Source of the DNA: Mucilaginibacter arboris
GTDB lineage: Bacteria > Bacteroidota > Bacteroidia > Sphingobacteriales > Sphingobacteriaceae
Reading direction: 5' to 3'
NCBI RefSeq assembly: GCF_009754915.1
Contig: NZ_WPIK01000008.1
Coordinates: 1 to 64,000 of the forward strand
DNA length: 64,000 bases
Positions 24,279 to 32,350 of the stretch are shown one piece after another. The notes under the pieces are model-generated. The model made no database searches, had not been told where the DNA came from, and was given only the letters and a program-made list of their open reading frames with translations. The translations under genes were made by a program, and so were the position numbers. Each line of letters starts with the position of its first letter. Positions within the stretch are counted from its first letter, which is position 1.

Positions 24279-24541
24279 TGGCAAACGATCAGATCAAATA
24301 CGTTACCGCCCCTAAAGTAGAGGACAACCGTAAAAAATACTGCCGTTTTAAAAAGAACGGGATCAAGTATATCGATTATAAAGACGCTAACTTTTTAATG
24401 AAATTCATTAACGACCAAGGTAAATTATTACCACGCCGTTTAACCGGGACTTCTTTAAAATTTCAGCGTAAAGTGGCACAAGCTGTTAAACGCGCCCGCC
24501 ACATTGGTTTATTACCTTATGTTGCTGACTCGTTAAAATAG
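24278..24541 (+). CDS. rpsR: 30S ribosomal protein S18
   Basis: 87 aa. [18 protein letters not shown], then [20 protein letters not shown] and [15 protein letters not shown] are the S18 signatures. The single Cys near the N-terminus (YCRF) is retained; no CxxC zinc site. It is a partner of S6 and starts on the last base of rpsF. Confidence 0.97.
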   Translation: MANDQIKYVTAPKVEDNRKKYCRFKKNGIKYIDYKDANFLMKFINDQGKLLPRRLTGTSLKFQRKVAQAVKRARHIGLLPYVADSLK

Positions 24542-24553
24542 GAGGATTACGAA

Positions 24554-24997
24554 ATGGAAGTTATTTTAAAACAAGACATCAAGAACCTCGGCGAGAAAGA
24601 TGATGTAGTAAACGTAAAACCAGGATATGGTCGTAATTACTTGATTCCGCAAGGATTTGCAAGTTTAGCAACCGAATCTGCACGCAAAGTTTTAGCAGAA
24701 AACCTGAAACAAGCTGCTTTTAAACAAGAAAAAATCCGCATGGACGCTGATGCCATTGCTGCCCGTTTAGAAGGTGTTACACTTTCTATCGGAGCAAAAG
24801 CTGGCGAAAGCGGTAAAATCTTCGGTGCCATCAATACAATTCAAATTGCTGATGCATTGAAAAAACAAGGCTTTGATGTTGATCGCCGTAAAATTACTTT
24901 TGATAGCGAACCTAAATTTGTTGGTGATTATACTGCAAATTTAAACCTGCATAAAGAAGTAAAAGTGAAAGTTCCTTTCACGGTAGTTGCTGAATAA
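24554..24997 (+). CDS. rplI: 50S ribosomal protein L9
   Basis: 147 aa. The N-domain MEVILKQDIKNLGEKDDVVN and KPGYGRNYLIPQGFA is the L9 signature, followed by the connecting helix and the C-domain ending LNLHKEVKVKVPFTVVAE. An AGGAGG ribosome site overlaps the rpsR stop. Last gene of the operon. Confidence 0.97.
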   Translation: MEVILKQDIKNLGEKDDVVNVKPGYGRNYLIPQGFASLATESARKVLAENLKQAAFKQEKIRMDADAIAARLEGVTLSIGAKAGESGKIFGAINTIQIADALKKQGFDVDRRKITFDSEPKFVGDYTANLNLHKEVKVKVPFTVVAE

Positions 24998-25000
24998 GAA

Positions 25001-25090
25001 GTCGGGAAGACGGAAAGTCTGGAAAGACCGAAAGTTAAAAAAACATGGCGGCATTGTCATTTCGATCAACGGGAGAAATCTTCATCGGAT
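25001..25090 (+). repeat. intergenic repeats after rplI (GGAAAG runs and TGTCATTTCGA-type repeat)
   Basis: 25001-25035 holds imperfect repeats of GTCnGGAAAGAC type. 25055-25080 carries TGTCATTTCGAT and GGGAGAAATC, related to the copy at 9864. Such units are scattered in many Bacteroidota genomes; their role is unknown. No gene is seen between 24998 and 25235. Confidence 0.55.
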
Positions 25091-25144
25091 TTATAAGATG
25101 ATTTGATCTGAATCAAAACCCTTTTCGTATGGAATGGTAGCACC

Positions 25145-25168
25145 ATGCTTCTTTTAACACGATAAAAT
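25145..25168 (+). repeat. ATGCTTCTTTTA element
   Basis: An exact core at 25145-25156, spacer ACACGA, right half TAAAATT, between rplI and mtgA. Confidence 0.85.
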
Positions 25169-25184
25169 TAGTATTACAAATAAA

Positions 25185-25213
25185 AAAGGTGCCTGGGTAA
25201 TCCAGGCACCTTT
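25185..25213. terminator. intrinsic terminator of the rpsF-rplI operon
   Basis: AAAGGTGCCTGG (25185-25196) and CCAGGCACCTTT (25202-25213) form a 12-bp stem with a GTAAT loop, followed by TTCTT. It ends 22 bases before mtgA. Confidence 0.85.
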
Positions 25214-25235
25214 CTTATTTATATTTGGCCTTACC

Positions 25236-25913
25236 ATGCGTCTGTTTAAATATCTTCTGAAATTACTTTTGATTGGCTTTTTTGGCATCACCATTCTTTG
25301 GGTTTTGCTTTATCGCTTTGTCAATCCGCCAATTACTTTGTTAATGATTGACCGCGGTTTTGAACGTAAAGCAGCAGGGAAAGACTGGAAGATTGATAAA
25401 ACCTGGGTTCCGTTTGATCAAATGTCTATCAACGTAAAAAAAGCAGCCGTGGCATCAGAAGATCAGTTGTTTTTTGAGCATCACGGTTTTGATTTTAAAG
25501 CCATAGAACGTGCAATAGATAAAAACCAGCATAGCAGTAAACTGATCGGCGGAAGTACGATCTCCCAACAAACAGCTAAAAACGTTTTCCTTTGGCCTGG
25601 CCGTTCTTACATCCGAAAAGCTTTTGAAGCTTATTTTACAATGTTGATTGAAGCGTTATGGAGCAAAGAGCGGATTATGGAAGTTTACCTGAATGTAATT
25701 GAAATGGGCGATGGCATATACGGTATCGAAGCTGCTTCAGAAACATATTTTAACCATTCTGCTGCTGATTTAACCAAACAACAAGCTGCCCTTATTGTAG
25801 GCGTTTGGCCAAATCCGCTTAAATGGTCTCCGGCAAACCCTACACGATATATCCGTCACCGAAGTTATTTGATTATGAAAAATATGCGGCGTTTAGGTCC
25901 GCTTGATTTTTAA
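25236..25913 (+). CDS. mtgA: monofunctional peptidoglycan glycosyltransferase
   Basis: 225 aa, GT51 family. It polymerises lipid II into glycan strands at the outer face of the inner membrane. One N-terminal membrane anchor lies at about 7-29. The catalytic Glu is in ASEDQLFFEHHGFD; GGSTISQQTAKNVFLW, EAYFTMLIEALWSKERIMEV and YLNVIEMGDGIYGIEAASE are the other GT51 motifs. No transpeptidase domain. Its stop codon overlaps that of the convergent OsmC gene within a repeat element. Confidence 0.96.
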   Translation: MRLFKYLLKLLLIGFFGITILWVLLYRFVNPPITLLMIDRGFERKAAGKDWKIDKTWVPFDQMSINVKKAAVASEDQLFFEHHGFDFKAIERAIDKNQHSSKLIGGSTISQQTAKNVFLWPGRSYIRKAFEAYFTMLIEALWSKERIMEVYLNVIEMGDGIYGIEAASETYFNHSAADLTKQQAALIVGVWPNPLKWSPANPTRYIRHRSYLIMKNMRRLGPLDF

Positions 25914-25929
25914 GTGATAAAAGAAGCAT
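25905..25929 (-). repeat. ATGCTTCTTTTA element spanning two convergent stop codons
   Basis: An exact reverse core at 25918-25929 supplies the last codons of the OsmC gene (DASFIT), and the right half (GATTTTTAA on +) supplies the last two codons and stop of mtgA. Confidence 0.88.
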
Positions 25930-26401
25930 CGGCAGGATTTACAACACAAATCGGTTTGTGGCGAACAGGAAAGCTTAAAGAATTGGCAATAAAACACAGT
26001 TCGTTCGCTTTTTTGTGCAGCTCGTTTGCCTTTTCAATCATCGAACTTGCTGCAACAGTTACGGTTGGGTTTAAGGTTACTTCGCTAAAATGCCCGCCAC
26101 AGTTTGTTTCCGTCATTGTTCCCGTAGCTTCGTCTGTATAATTTAACACGATTATTCCTGCTTCTGCACATAAGTGCAAATACCAGAGCATGTGACAACT
26201 GGAAATAGAAGCCAAAAAAAGTTCTTCCGGGTTGTGTTTGGTTTGGTCACCTAAAAAAGCAGGATCTGATGAAGCTAAAATAGGTACTTTATTTTCAGAT
26301 GTTATAGTATGGCTCCGCTCGAAAGAACGATAACTATTTGTTCCTTTTCCTTTGTTTCCTGTCCAAACAATTGTTAAACTGTAATTATGTTCTTTACTCA
26401 T
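25910..26401 (-). CDS. OsmC family protein
   Basis: 163 aa from the ATG at 26401. OsmC/Ohr proteins reduce organic peroxides with a Cys pair; here C69 (SISSCHML) and C136 (ANELCFIAN) fit that pair. The N-terminus HNYSLTIVWTGNKGKGTNSY is typical of the YhfA/OsmC-like subgroup. It is convergent and four bases overlapping with mtgA. Its last residues DASFIT are encoded by a repeat element, so the native C-terminus may have been replaced. Confidence 0.88.
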   Translation of the reverse strand: MSKEHNYSLTIVWTGNKGKGTNSYRSFERSHTITSENKVPILASSDPAFLGDQTKHNPEELFLASISSCHMLWYLHLCAEAGIIVLNYTDEATGTMTETNCGGHFSEVTLNPTVTVAASSMIEKANELHKKANELCFIANSLSFPVRHKPICVVNPADASFIT

Positions 26402-26432
26402 TTGCAAGTTAAAGCATTAAAAAGCAGAATAT

Positions 26433-26918
26433 TTAGGCTTGCACCAAACTGCCAAAAACACGGGCATGCCAGCTATCTTTTAAAGGAACCTGCCATTTGG
26501 TTTTAAAATCATGAAGATTGGCAACAAGATTATTAAACACAATGGTTTTGTTGTTTACTTTGCCTTCTTTCAATAAATCTTCAAATTCTTGCCGGCTGGC
26601 AGAACGTATTTCGTCTGCATCGATATAAGCCGTATTAAAACGGTCAAACAGGTTCAATCCAAACTCCTGCTCTAAGCTTTTCATAAAATGAACAGATTTA
26701 TCAATAGAACAGCCGCTTGCGCCTGCCTGGCTTTCATCAACGAGTAAAATAATAAAGCGGTTATATAAAATTTGAGCAGCAGCTTTTAATTGTTGGTTGT
26801 GGGCTGTCCAAATGCTGGCAAACTGATCCAGCAACTGTTGAAGCTGATCTGTTTCAGTTTCATTCAGTTTACGGTTTGATTGATAGATCCAGATTTTGGA
26901 GGCAGGTGAAAATTCCAT
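26433..26918 (-). CDS. conserved Bacteroidota protein of unknown function
   Basis: 161 aa, soluble. It contains SKIWIYQSNRKLNETETDQL, IILLVDESQAGASGCSIDKS and a C-terminal half ending WHARVFGSLVQA. Proteins like this are often labelled ABC transporter ATPase in databases, but I see no Walker A or signature motif, so that label is unsupported. It lies 31 bases upstream of the OsmC gene on the same strand and could be co-transcribed. Function is unknown. Confidence 0.7.
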   Translation of the reverse strand: MEFSPASKIWIYQSNRKLNETETDQLQQLLDQFASIWTAHNQQLKAAAQILYNRFIILLVDESQAGASGCSIDKSVHFMKSLEQEFGLNLFDRFNTAYIDADEIRSASRQEFEDLLKEGKVNNKTIVFNNLVANLHDFKTKWQVPLKDSWHARVFGSLVQA

Positions 26919-26995
26919 AGCACAAAAATAATTAATTGGTATTTGGTATTTGCATTTTTATGTAAAACCTTAAATTTACTTTTAATTAAAATTTT

Positions 26996-27481
26996 ATGGT
27001 TTCCAAAAGCGCTTTGGCAGTTGTTCTGCTAATTTGTTGTTCGTTCCAAAATAACGAACTGGAAGAACTTGTGCCAGCTTTGCAAAATACGCTTCAACAT
27101 TCCCTTCAGTTTCCAGCACAAATAAATACTGCAAAAACAAAGGTGGAAGTAAACCAGGCAGGGTTTGTACGCTACACGCAAACTTTAAAAAGCGGAAAAC
27201 AAAATTATGCTTCACTCAATTTATGTAAATTTTTAAAATTAGATTATTGGGGAACAACACAATCAGGAATGCTGATTTTAAGGTCAGCCAAAAACAATGT
27301 AATTATTCAAACTTTTAACGATCCTGCCGGTGATGTCGATTCGATGTCAACACATTTAGATATTCCAGTGGCGTCCATCGAACCAGATCAATTGAATACC
27401 GTTGAGCAACAATTGCAACGGATTAAGGTTTTATTGCAGAAAAAGCCCCAGTTAGCTATAAACCATTTGTCAGGGCCGTAA
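26996..27481 (+). CDS. secreted or lipid-anchored hypothetical protein
   Basis: 161 aa. The N-terminus VSKSALAVVLLICCSFQN looks like a signal peptide with two possible lipobox Cys at about 14-15. The remaining sequence is mixed alpha/beta without a recognised domain, with KSGKQNYASLNLCKFLKLDY near the middle. It is divergent from the conserved gene at 26433. Coding appears real from the length and codon use. Function is unknown. Confidence 0.6.
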   Translation: MVSKSALAVVLLICCSFQNNELEELVPALQNTLQHSLQFPAQINTAKTKVEVNQAGFVRYTQTLKSGKQNYASLNLCKFLKLDYWGTTQSGMLILRSAKNNVIIQTFNDPAGDVDSMSTHLDIPVASIEPDQLNTVEQQLQRIKVLLQKKPQLAINHLSGP

Positions 27482-27625
27482 TTTTCGAAACATCAAGCTT
27501 AAAATGTTTAAATTAAATAACCATCGGCATGCTTTTACAGGTTTCGGTTTTACACCTTTTAAAACGTCGGAAAAGGATAAATTGAAGAAATTTTAAAATA
27601 AATTTTAAAAAGCAAAAAAACGCAC

Positions 27626-27633
27626 TACATTTG
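27626..27633 (+). promoter_or_regulatory. -7 promoter box (TACATTTG) for tRNA-Phe
   Basis: The same octamer as before rpsF, 15 bases upstream of the mature tRNA 5' end, where a short leader would be removed by RNase P. Confidence 0.65.
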
Positions 27634-27648
27634 CAACCCCAAGCAGGG

Positions 27649-27721
27649 GGTACCATAGCTCAGTTGGTAGAGCAAAGGACTGAAAATCCTTGTGTCGCTG
27701 GTTCGATTCCAGCTGGTACCA
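27649..27721 (+). tRNA. tRNA-Phe (GAA)
   Basis: 73 nt without CCA. The acceptor stem GGTACCA pairs with TGGTACC at the 3' end; the D-loop has AGCTCAGTTGGTAGAGC; the anticodon GAA lies at 27682-27684 in the loop CTGAAAA; the T-arm is CTGGTTCGATTCCAG. The CCA end is not encoded, so it must be added by nucleotidyltransferase. A terminator follows directly. Confidence 0.97.
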
Positions 27722-27728
27722 CAAAATC

Positions 27729-27763
27729 AAAAGCCGCTTTTTAATTTAAAAGTGGCTTTTTTT
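27729..27763 (+). terminator. terminator of tRNA-Phe
   Basis: AAAAGCCGCTTTT (27729-27741) and AAAAGTGGCTTTT (27748-27760) form a 13-bp stem with one G-U pair, followed by more T. Confidence 0.8.
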
Positions 27764-27792
27764 ATGTTGTTTAAATTTTGTTTTTGATAATT

Positions 27793-29571
27793 ATGAAACC
27801 TGCCAAACTGTTTCTTACGAGTGTATTTTTATCTTTTGGTGCTGTTGTTCTGGGGCAATCCTCTCAAAACATTATCAAAATAGATCAAAATGGTTATTAT
27901 CCAAATGCGCCTAAAATTGCGGTTATTACCAGCGATTACAAAACGGATGAGTACGCGGGTCCTAACTTTGGTTTTTATGTTTTAAAAGCAAATGTAGGTG
28001 ATACCGTATATAAAAGTAAGTTAAGTGATGTCCGTTCTTCTGCCAATTCTTCTATCAAAACCCGTATTGCAGATTTTAGCGCTTTTCATCAAAAAGGAAC
28101 TTTTGTAATTTATGTACCCGGCATTGGCAGTTCTTATCCGTTTAAAGTTGATGATGATGTTCATAAAGATGCTGCTACGGCTATTTTAAAAGGTTTTTAT
28201 TACATCCGTTCGGCTATGCCGCTGGAAGAAAAGTATGCAGGTAAATGGCATCGTCCGGCCGGCCATCCAGATACCCATGTGTTGGTGCACCCTTCGGCAG
28301 CGAGTGCAAAACGCCCTGCCGGTACAGTTATTTCTGCTTCCGGCGGTTGGTATGATGCCGGTGATTATAATAAATATGTGGTAAACTCCGGGATATCAAC
28401 AGGAACATTATTGTCTGCTTATGAAGATTTTCCTGATTATTTCACCCAGCTCAACACTAATATTCCTGAAAGCGGTAATGGCGTTCCGGATGTTTTAGAT
28501 GAAGCTTTGTACAATATCCGCTGGATGATGCAGATGCAGGACCCGAACGATGGCGGTGTTTATAACAAATGTACCAATGCCGCATTTGATCCGATGGTGC
28601 GGCCGGGCGTAACCAAACTGCCAAGATATGTAGTGCAAAAAGGTACAGCAGCTACGCTTGATTTTGCAGCAGTGGCAGCACAGGCAAGCCGTATTTTCCG
28701 AAAGTACAATAAACAATATCCGGGTTTGGCAGATAGTTTATTAAATGCAGCTACTTATGCCTGGAAGTGGGCCGAAAAGAACCCGGCTTTAGAGTACAAT
28801 CAGAATTTGATCAACCAAAAGTTTGAGCCTAAAATTACAACAGGTGCTTATGGCGATAAAAGTTTTAAAGACGAGTGGTTTTGGGCAGCTACAGAACTGT
28901 TGGGCACAACCGGTAAAAAAGTTTATTATGATACGGTTGCTAAACATACCACTGATCCTGTAAGCCTGCCTTCCTGGGCCAATGTGCGTATGCTGGGCTA
29001 TTATACTTTAACACGTTTAAAAAATAACCTGCCTTCTTTTGCAAGAGGTTCTGCGGATGCAATGGCCAAACAAATAGTTGCTTTTGCTGATAATTATCTT
29101 CCAAGAATACCCGAAAATGCATTCGGAACGGTTATGGGCGCATCACCAAGAGAGTTTAACTGGGGAAGCAATTCTGAAGCTGCCAACCAGGGAGTTGCTT
29201 TAATTAACGCCTATTTAATTACCAAAGATAAAAAGTACGTAGATGCTGCTTTAACCAATATGGATTATTTGTTGGGCAGAAATGCAACCGGTTATTGTTT
29301 TGTTACCGGTATCGGTTCAAGGCCAACCATGCGCCCGCATCATCGACCTTCTATTTCGGATGGGATAGAAGATCCTGTTCCTGGTTTAATGGCAGGAGGT
29401 CCGAACCCGGGCATGCAGGACCATGCTTATTACGAGCATAAAGAACCCGAAACTGCTTATTCTGATACGGATGCCGCTTATGCTTCAAACGAAATTGCCA
29501 TCAACTGGAATGCGCCTGCTGTTTATTTGTTTAATGCGATAGAAGCTTTACAGAAAAAAGTTGGTTATTAA
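27793..29571 (+). CDS. glycoside hydrolase family 9 endoglucanase
   Basis: 592 aa from the ATG at 27793, with a signal peptide (residues 1 to about 21). An N-terminal CelD-like immunoglobulin domain (about 25-115) precedes the GH9 (alpha/alpha)6 barrel. SGGWYDAGDYNKYVVNSG carries the catalytic-base Asp pair, and the C-terminal signature appears as GRNATGYCFVTGIGSRPTMR and PHHRPS, followed by a late Glu (AASNEIAIN region). It hydrolyses beta-1,4-glucans outside the cytoplasm. The GH3 gene follows and would take its oligosaccharides to glucose. Confidence 0.92.
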   Translation: MKPAKLFLTSVFLSFGAVVLGQSSQNIIKIDQNGYYPNAPKIAVITSDYKTDEYAGPNFGFYVLKANVGDTVYKSKLSDVRSSANSSIKTRIADFSAFHQKGTFVIYVPGIGSSYPFKVDDDVHKDAATAILKGFYYIRSAMPLEEKYAGKWHRPAGHPDTHVLVHPSAASAKRPAGTVISASGGWYDAGDYNKYVVNSGISTGTLLSAYEDFPDYFTQLNTNIPESGNGVPDVLDEALYNIRWMMQMQDPNDGGVYNKCTNAAFDPMVRPGVTKLPRYVVQKGTAATLDFAAVAAQASRIFRKYNKQYPGLADSLLNAATYAWKWAEKNPALEYNQNLINQKFEPKITTGAYGDKSFKDEWFWAATELLGTTGKKVYYDTVAKHTTDPVSLPSWANVRMLGYYTLTRLKNNLPSFARGSADAMAKQIVAFADNYLPRIPENAFGTVMGASPREFNWGSNSEAANQGVALINAYLITKDKKYVDAALTNMDYLLGRNATGYCFVTGIGSRPTMRPHHRPSISDGIEDPVPGLMAGGPNPGMQDHAYYEHKEPETAYSDTDAAYASNEIAINWNAPAVYLFNAIEALQKKVGY

Positions 29572-29577
29572 ATTACC

Positions 29578-29603
29578 ATGCTTCTTTTATCACCTAAAAA
29601 TTT
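29578..29603 (+). repeat. ATGCTTCTTTTA element
   Basis: An exact core at 29578-29589, spacer TCACC, right half TAAAAATT, six bases past the GH9 stop. This copy is the clearest full consensus. Confidence 0.88.
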
Positions 29604-29740
29604 GCTTTAAATTTTACTTAGGTTGAGGAACAAACCAGCAAGTAACAAAAAGCAACTAAACAAAAGAGGTACAAGCTTTATTTTGAGTGAGGATTTTACA
29701 AGTTATCCTCAAAAATAAATAATTTATAAAAAGTATTAAT

Positions 29741-29777
29741 AAAAAGGGTTGGTGTATGTTTTACACTAACCCTTTTT
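29741..29777 (+). terminator. intrinsic terminator between GH9 and GH3 genes
   Basis: AAAAAGGGTTGGTGTA (29741-29756) and TACACTAACCCTTTTT (29762-29777) form a 16-bp stem with one G-U pair. It lies about 170 bases past the GH9 stop and suggests that GH3 has its own promoter. Confidence 0.75.
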
Positions 29778-29831
29778 GTTATACATTTACAGAAAATACA
29801 ACTGTTCAAACCTGTTATAGCTTAATTATTT

Positions 29832-32132
29832 ATGAGAAAAAGTTTTCTGCTTACACTACTGGGTGTTGGCCTAAATATATTGCCAAATTTTGCACAGGTA
29901 AAAGAAGCATCACTAAATATCGGTATAGGCCCGAAGGTAAAGATGCTGTTATCAAAAATGACTTTGGAGGAAAAAGTAGGGCAGATGACCAATCTTACAT
30001 TAGATGCCATTTCCAAAACTGATGCAGCAGGTAAAATTGTTGAACCTCACCAAATTGACGAAGACAAGCTCAAAGAAAAGATTTTGAAATATCACGTCGG
30101 CTCATTTCAAAATGTGGCCGGACACACTTACGACCGTAAACACTGGTTTGAAATTATTTCTGCCATGCAACGCGTAGCGCTACAAGATCGGCTTAAAATC
30201 CCTGCTTTATATGGTATTGATGCTATTCATGGTGTTACTTATACTATTGGCAGCACTTTGTTTCCTCAGGAAATTGGTATGGCCGCTACTTTTAATCCTA
30301 AACTTGTACAGCAAATCGGAGGGATTTCTGCTTATGAAACCCGCGCAAGTTATATTCCCTGGAACTTTTCGCCTGTATTGGATGTGGCTAAATTTCAAAC
30401 CTGGCCAAGGATTTATGAAACTTTTGGTGAGGACCCTTTTCTGGTTAAAACAATGGGTGCTGCTTTAATCAAAGGTTATCAGGGCAATAATGTGGGCGAT
30501 AAGTATCATGTTACATCTACCATGAAACACTTTTTAGGTTACGGTGCACCGCTAAGTGGTAAAGACAGAACGCCGGCATGGATACCAGACCGCTATATGC
30601 GTGAATACTTTTTGCCTCCTTTTATCGAAGCGGTAAAAGCAGGTTCGCGCACAGTAATGATCAATTCGAGCGAGATCAATGGCGTTCCGGTCCACTCCAG
30701 CAAATATCTGCTTACAGATGTATTGCGAAAAGAGTTAAAATTTGATGGCATTGTAATTTCCGACTGGATGGATGTACGCTACCTTTATACACGCCATCAT
30801 GTAGCCGCAAGCGAAAAAGAGGCCGTTGGTTTAGCAGTAAATGCCGGTATTGATATGTGTATTGTTCCTTTTGATTATACTTTTTATGATTATCTGATTC
30901 AGTTGGTGCATGAAGGAAAAGTACCAATGTCGCGCATTAACGAGGCGGTTGCTCGTATTCTCCAGGTAAAGTACGAGTTAGGTTTGTTTGAACGGCCAAT
31001 AGGTAGCCCGGAGGATTATACAAAATTCGGTTCTGCGGAATTTACAGCAGTAAACCACCAGGCCGCTGCCGAAGCTATTACCCTCCTGAAAAATAACAAT
31101 AATATTTTACCCCTTAAAAAAAGCATGAAAGTGCTGGTAACCGGTCCTGCAGCTAACACCATGCGTTCGCTTGATGGCGGCTGGAGCTACACTTGGCAAG
31201 GCGATCAGGACGACAAATATGCAGCCGATAAAAACACCATTTTAGAAGCTATTCAGCAAAAAATAGGTAAAAACAATGTTGCTTATGAAAAGGGTGCTAC
31301 CTTTGATTCCCTTCAAAATGTAAATGCAACACTGGAAGCAGCACAAAAGGCAGATGCTGTTATTCTTTGTTTGGGCGAGACCTCTTATACAGAAAACGTA
31401 GGTAATATTGATGATTTGAATTTACCGGCAGCACAAATTGAACTGGCACAACAATTAGCCAAAACAGGCAAACCAATTATTTTGGTTATGGCAGAAGGCA
31501 GGCCGCGGATCATTACTCCGGCAGAAAGTTTATCATCTGCAACTATTATGGCTTATTTTTCCGGAAACGAAGGCGGCAATGCCCTTGCTGATATTTTGTT
31601 TGGCGATGTTAATCCTTCCGGCAAACTTCCTTTTACTTATCCGCGCAATGCCAATGCGCTGGTTAACTATTATCGTAAAAACCTGGAGAATGGAAATTCT
31701 GATGATGCTCACGGTTATAATCCTTTATACGAGTTTGGTTTCGGCCTGAGCTATACACCGTTTCGCTACAGTAACTTGCGCTTAGATAAAGCTAATTTAA
31801 AAGATGATGAAAGCGTAAACATCAGCGTGGATGTAACTAATAATGGAGCACGAACAGGAAAAGAGTCTGTATTATTATTTATAAGTGATTTATATGCTTC
31901 TATCGCGCCGGATACCAAACGTTTAAGAGGTTTTGATAAAATAGAGTTAAAAGCCGGAGAAACCCGAACGGTTACTTTTAAGATCACAGCAAAAGACCTT
32001 GCTTTTATAAACGATTTAAGCAAACCGGTTACAGAACCAGGCGAGTTCAAAGTACAGATTGGAGATCAAACTAAAAACTTCAACTATCAAACAACTGCGC
32101 CTTTTAAACCTGCTATAGATGGTAAATTATAA
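29832..32132 (+). CDS. bglX: glycoside hydrolase family 3 beta-glucosidase
   Basis: 766 aa with a signal peptide MRKSFLLTLLGVGLNILPNF ending at the AQ cleavage site. GH3 N-domain: GRPPALYGIDAIHG-like LYGIDAIHGVTY, STMKHFLGYGAPLSGKDR, and the nucleophile Asp in IVISDWMDV. The GH3 C-domain (about 400-620) includes LPLKKSMKVLVTGPA and the acid/base region, followed by a fibronectin III-like domain from about 670. The layout matches E. coli BglX. A repeat element encodes VKEAS at the mature N-terminus. Confidence 0.93.
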   Translation: MRKSFLLTLLGVGLNILPNFAQVKEASLNIGIGPKVKMLLSKMTLEEKVGQMTNLTLDAISKTDAAGKIVEPHQIDEDKLKEKILKYHVGSFQNVAGHTYDRKHWFEIISAMQRVALQDRLKIPALYGIDAIHGVTYTIGSTLFPQEIGMAATFNPKLVQQIGGISAYETRASYIPWNFSPVLDVAKFQTWPRIYETFGEDPFLVKTMGAALIKGYQGNNVGDKYHVTSTMKHFLGYGAPLSGKDRTPAWIPDRYMREYFLPPFIEAVKAGSRTVMINSSEINGVPVHSSKYLLTDVLRKELKFDGIVISDWMDVRYLYTRHHVAASEKEAVGLAVNAGIDMCIVPFDYTFYDYLIQLVHEGKVPMSRINEAVARILQVKYELGLFERPIGSPEDYTKFGSAEFTAVNHQAAAEAITLLKNNNNILPLKKSMKVLVTGPAANTMRSLDGGWSYTWQGDQDDKYAADKNTILEAIQQKIGKNNVAYEKGATFDSLQNVNATLEAAQKADAVILCLGETSYTENVGNIDDLNLPAAQIELAQQLAKTGKPIILVMAEGRPRIITPAESLSSATIMAYFSGNEGGNALADILFGDVNPSGKLPFTYPRNANALVNYYRKNLENGNSDDAHGYNPLYEFGFGLSYTPFRYSNLRLDKANLKDDESVNISVDVTNNGARTGKESVLLFISDLYASIAPDTKRLRGFDKIELKAGETRTVTFKITAKDLAFINDLSKPVTEPGEFKVQIGDQTKNFNYQTTAPFKPAIDGKL
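29888..29910 (-). repeat. ATGCTTCTTTTA element inside the GH3 signal-peptide region
   Basis: An exact reverse core at 29899-29910 with right half AAATTTTGCACAGG. It covers the signal cleavage site AQ and the first mature residues VKEAS. Confidence 0.85.
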
Positions 32133-32176
32133 TGAAATGAAGGCAAGTTTGTTTTGTATTTAATTAGACGCTAATT

Positions 32177-32216
32177 TTTATCGGCTAAAAGAAGCATGTT
32201 TCTTTTAGCCGATAAA
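32177..32216. terminator. 17-bp hairpin of two elements after the GH3 gene
   Basis: TTTATCGGCTAAAAGAA (32177-32193) and TTCTTTTAGCCGATAAA (32200-32216) pair perfectly around GCATGT. The exact reverse core is at 32186-32197 and the facing + copy is truncated. Confidence 0.85.
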
Positions 32217-32350
32217 TTTAAATATCTCCTGTTTTTAAATTAATCGAATTTTGTGTTCTTGCATATTAATTAACTAAATCTAAAAATATATGGATAGAAG
32301 AAAGCCTTTTCTTTTCCGGTTCAAAGCAACAAATTTAACTTTGTCCGTTA

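Noticed and set aside
26433-26918. ABC transporter ATPase annotation
   Set aside because: No Walker A, Walker B or LSGGQ-type motif is present, so the label often seen for such proteins is not supported.
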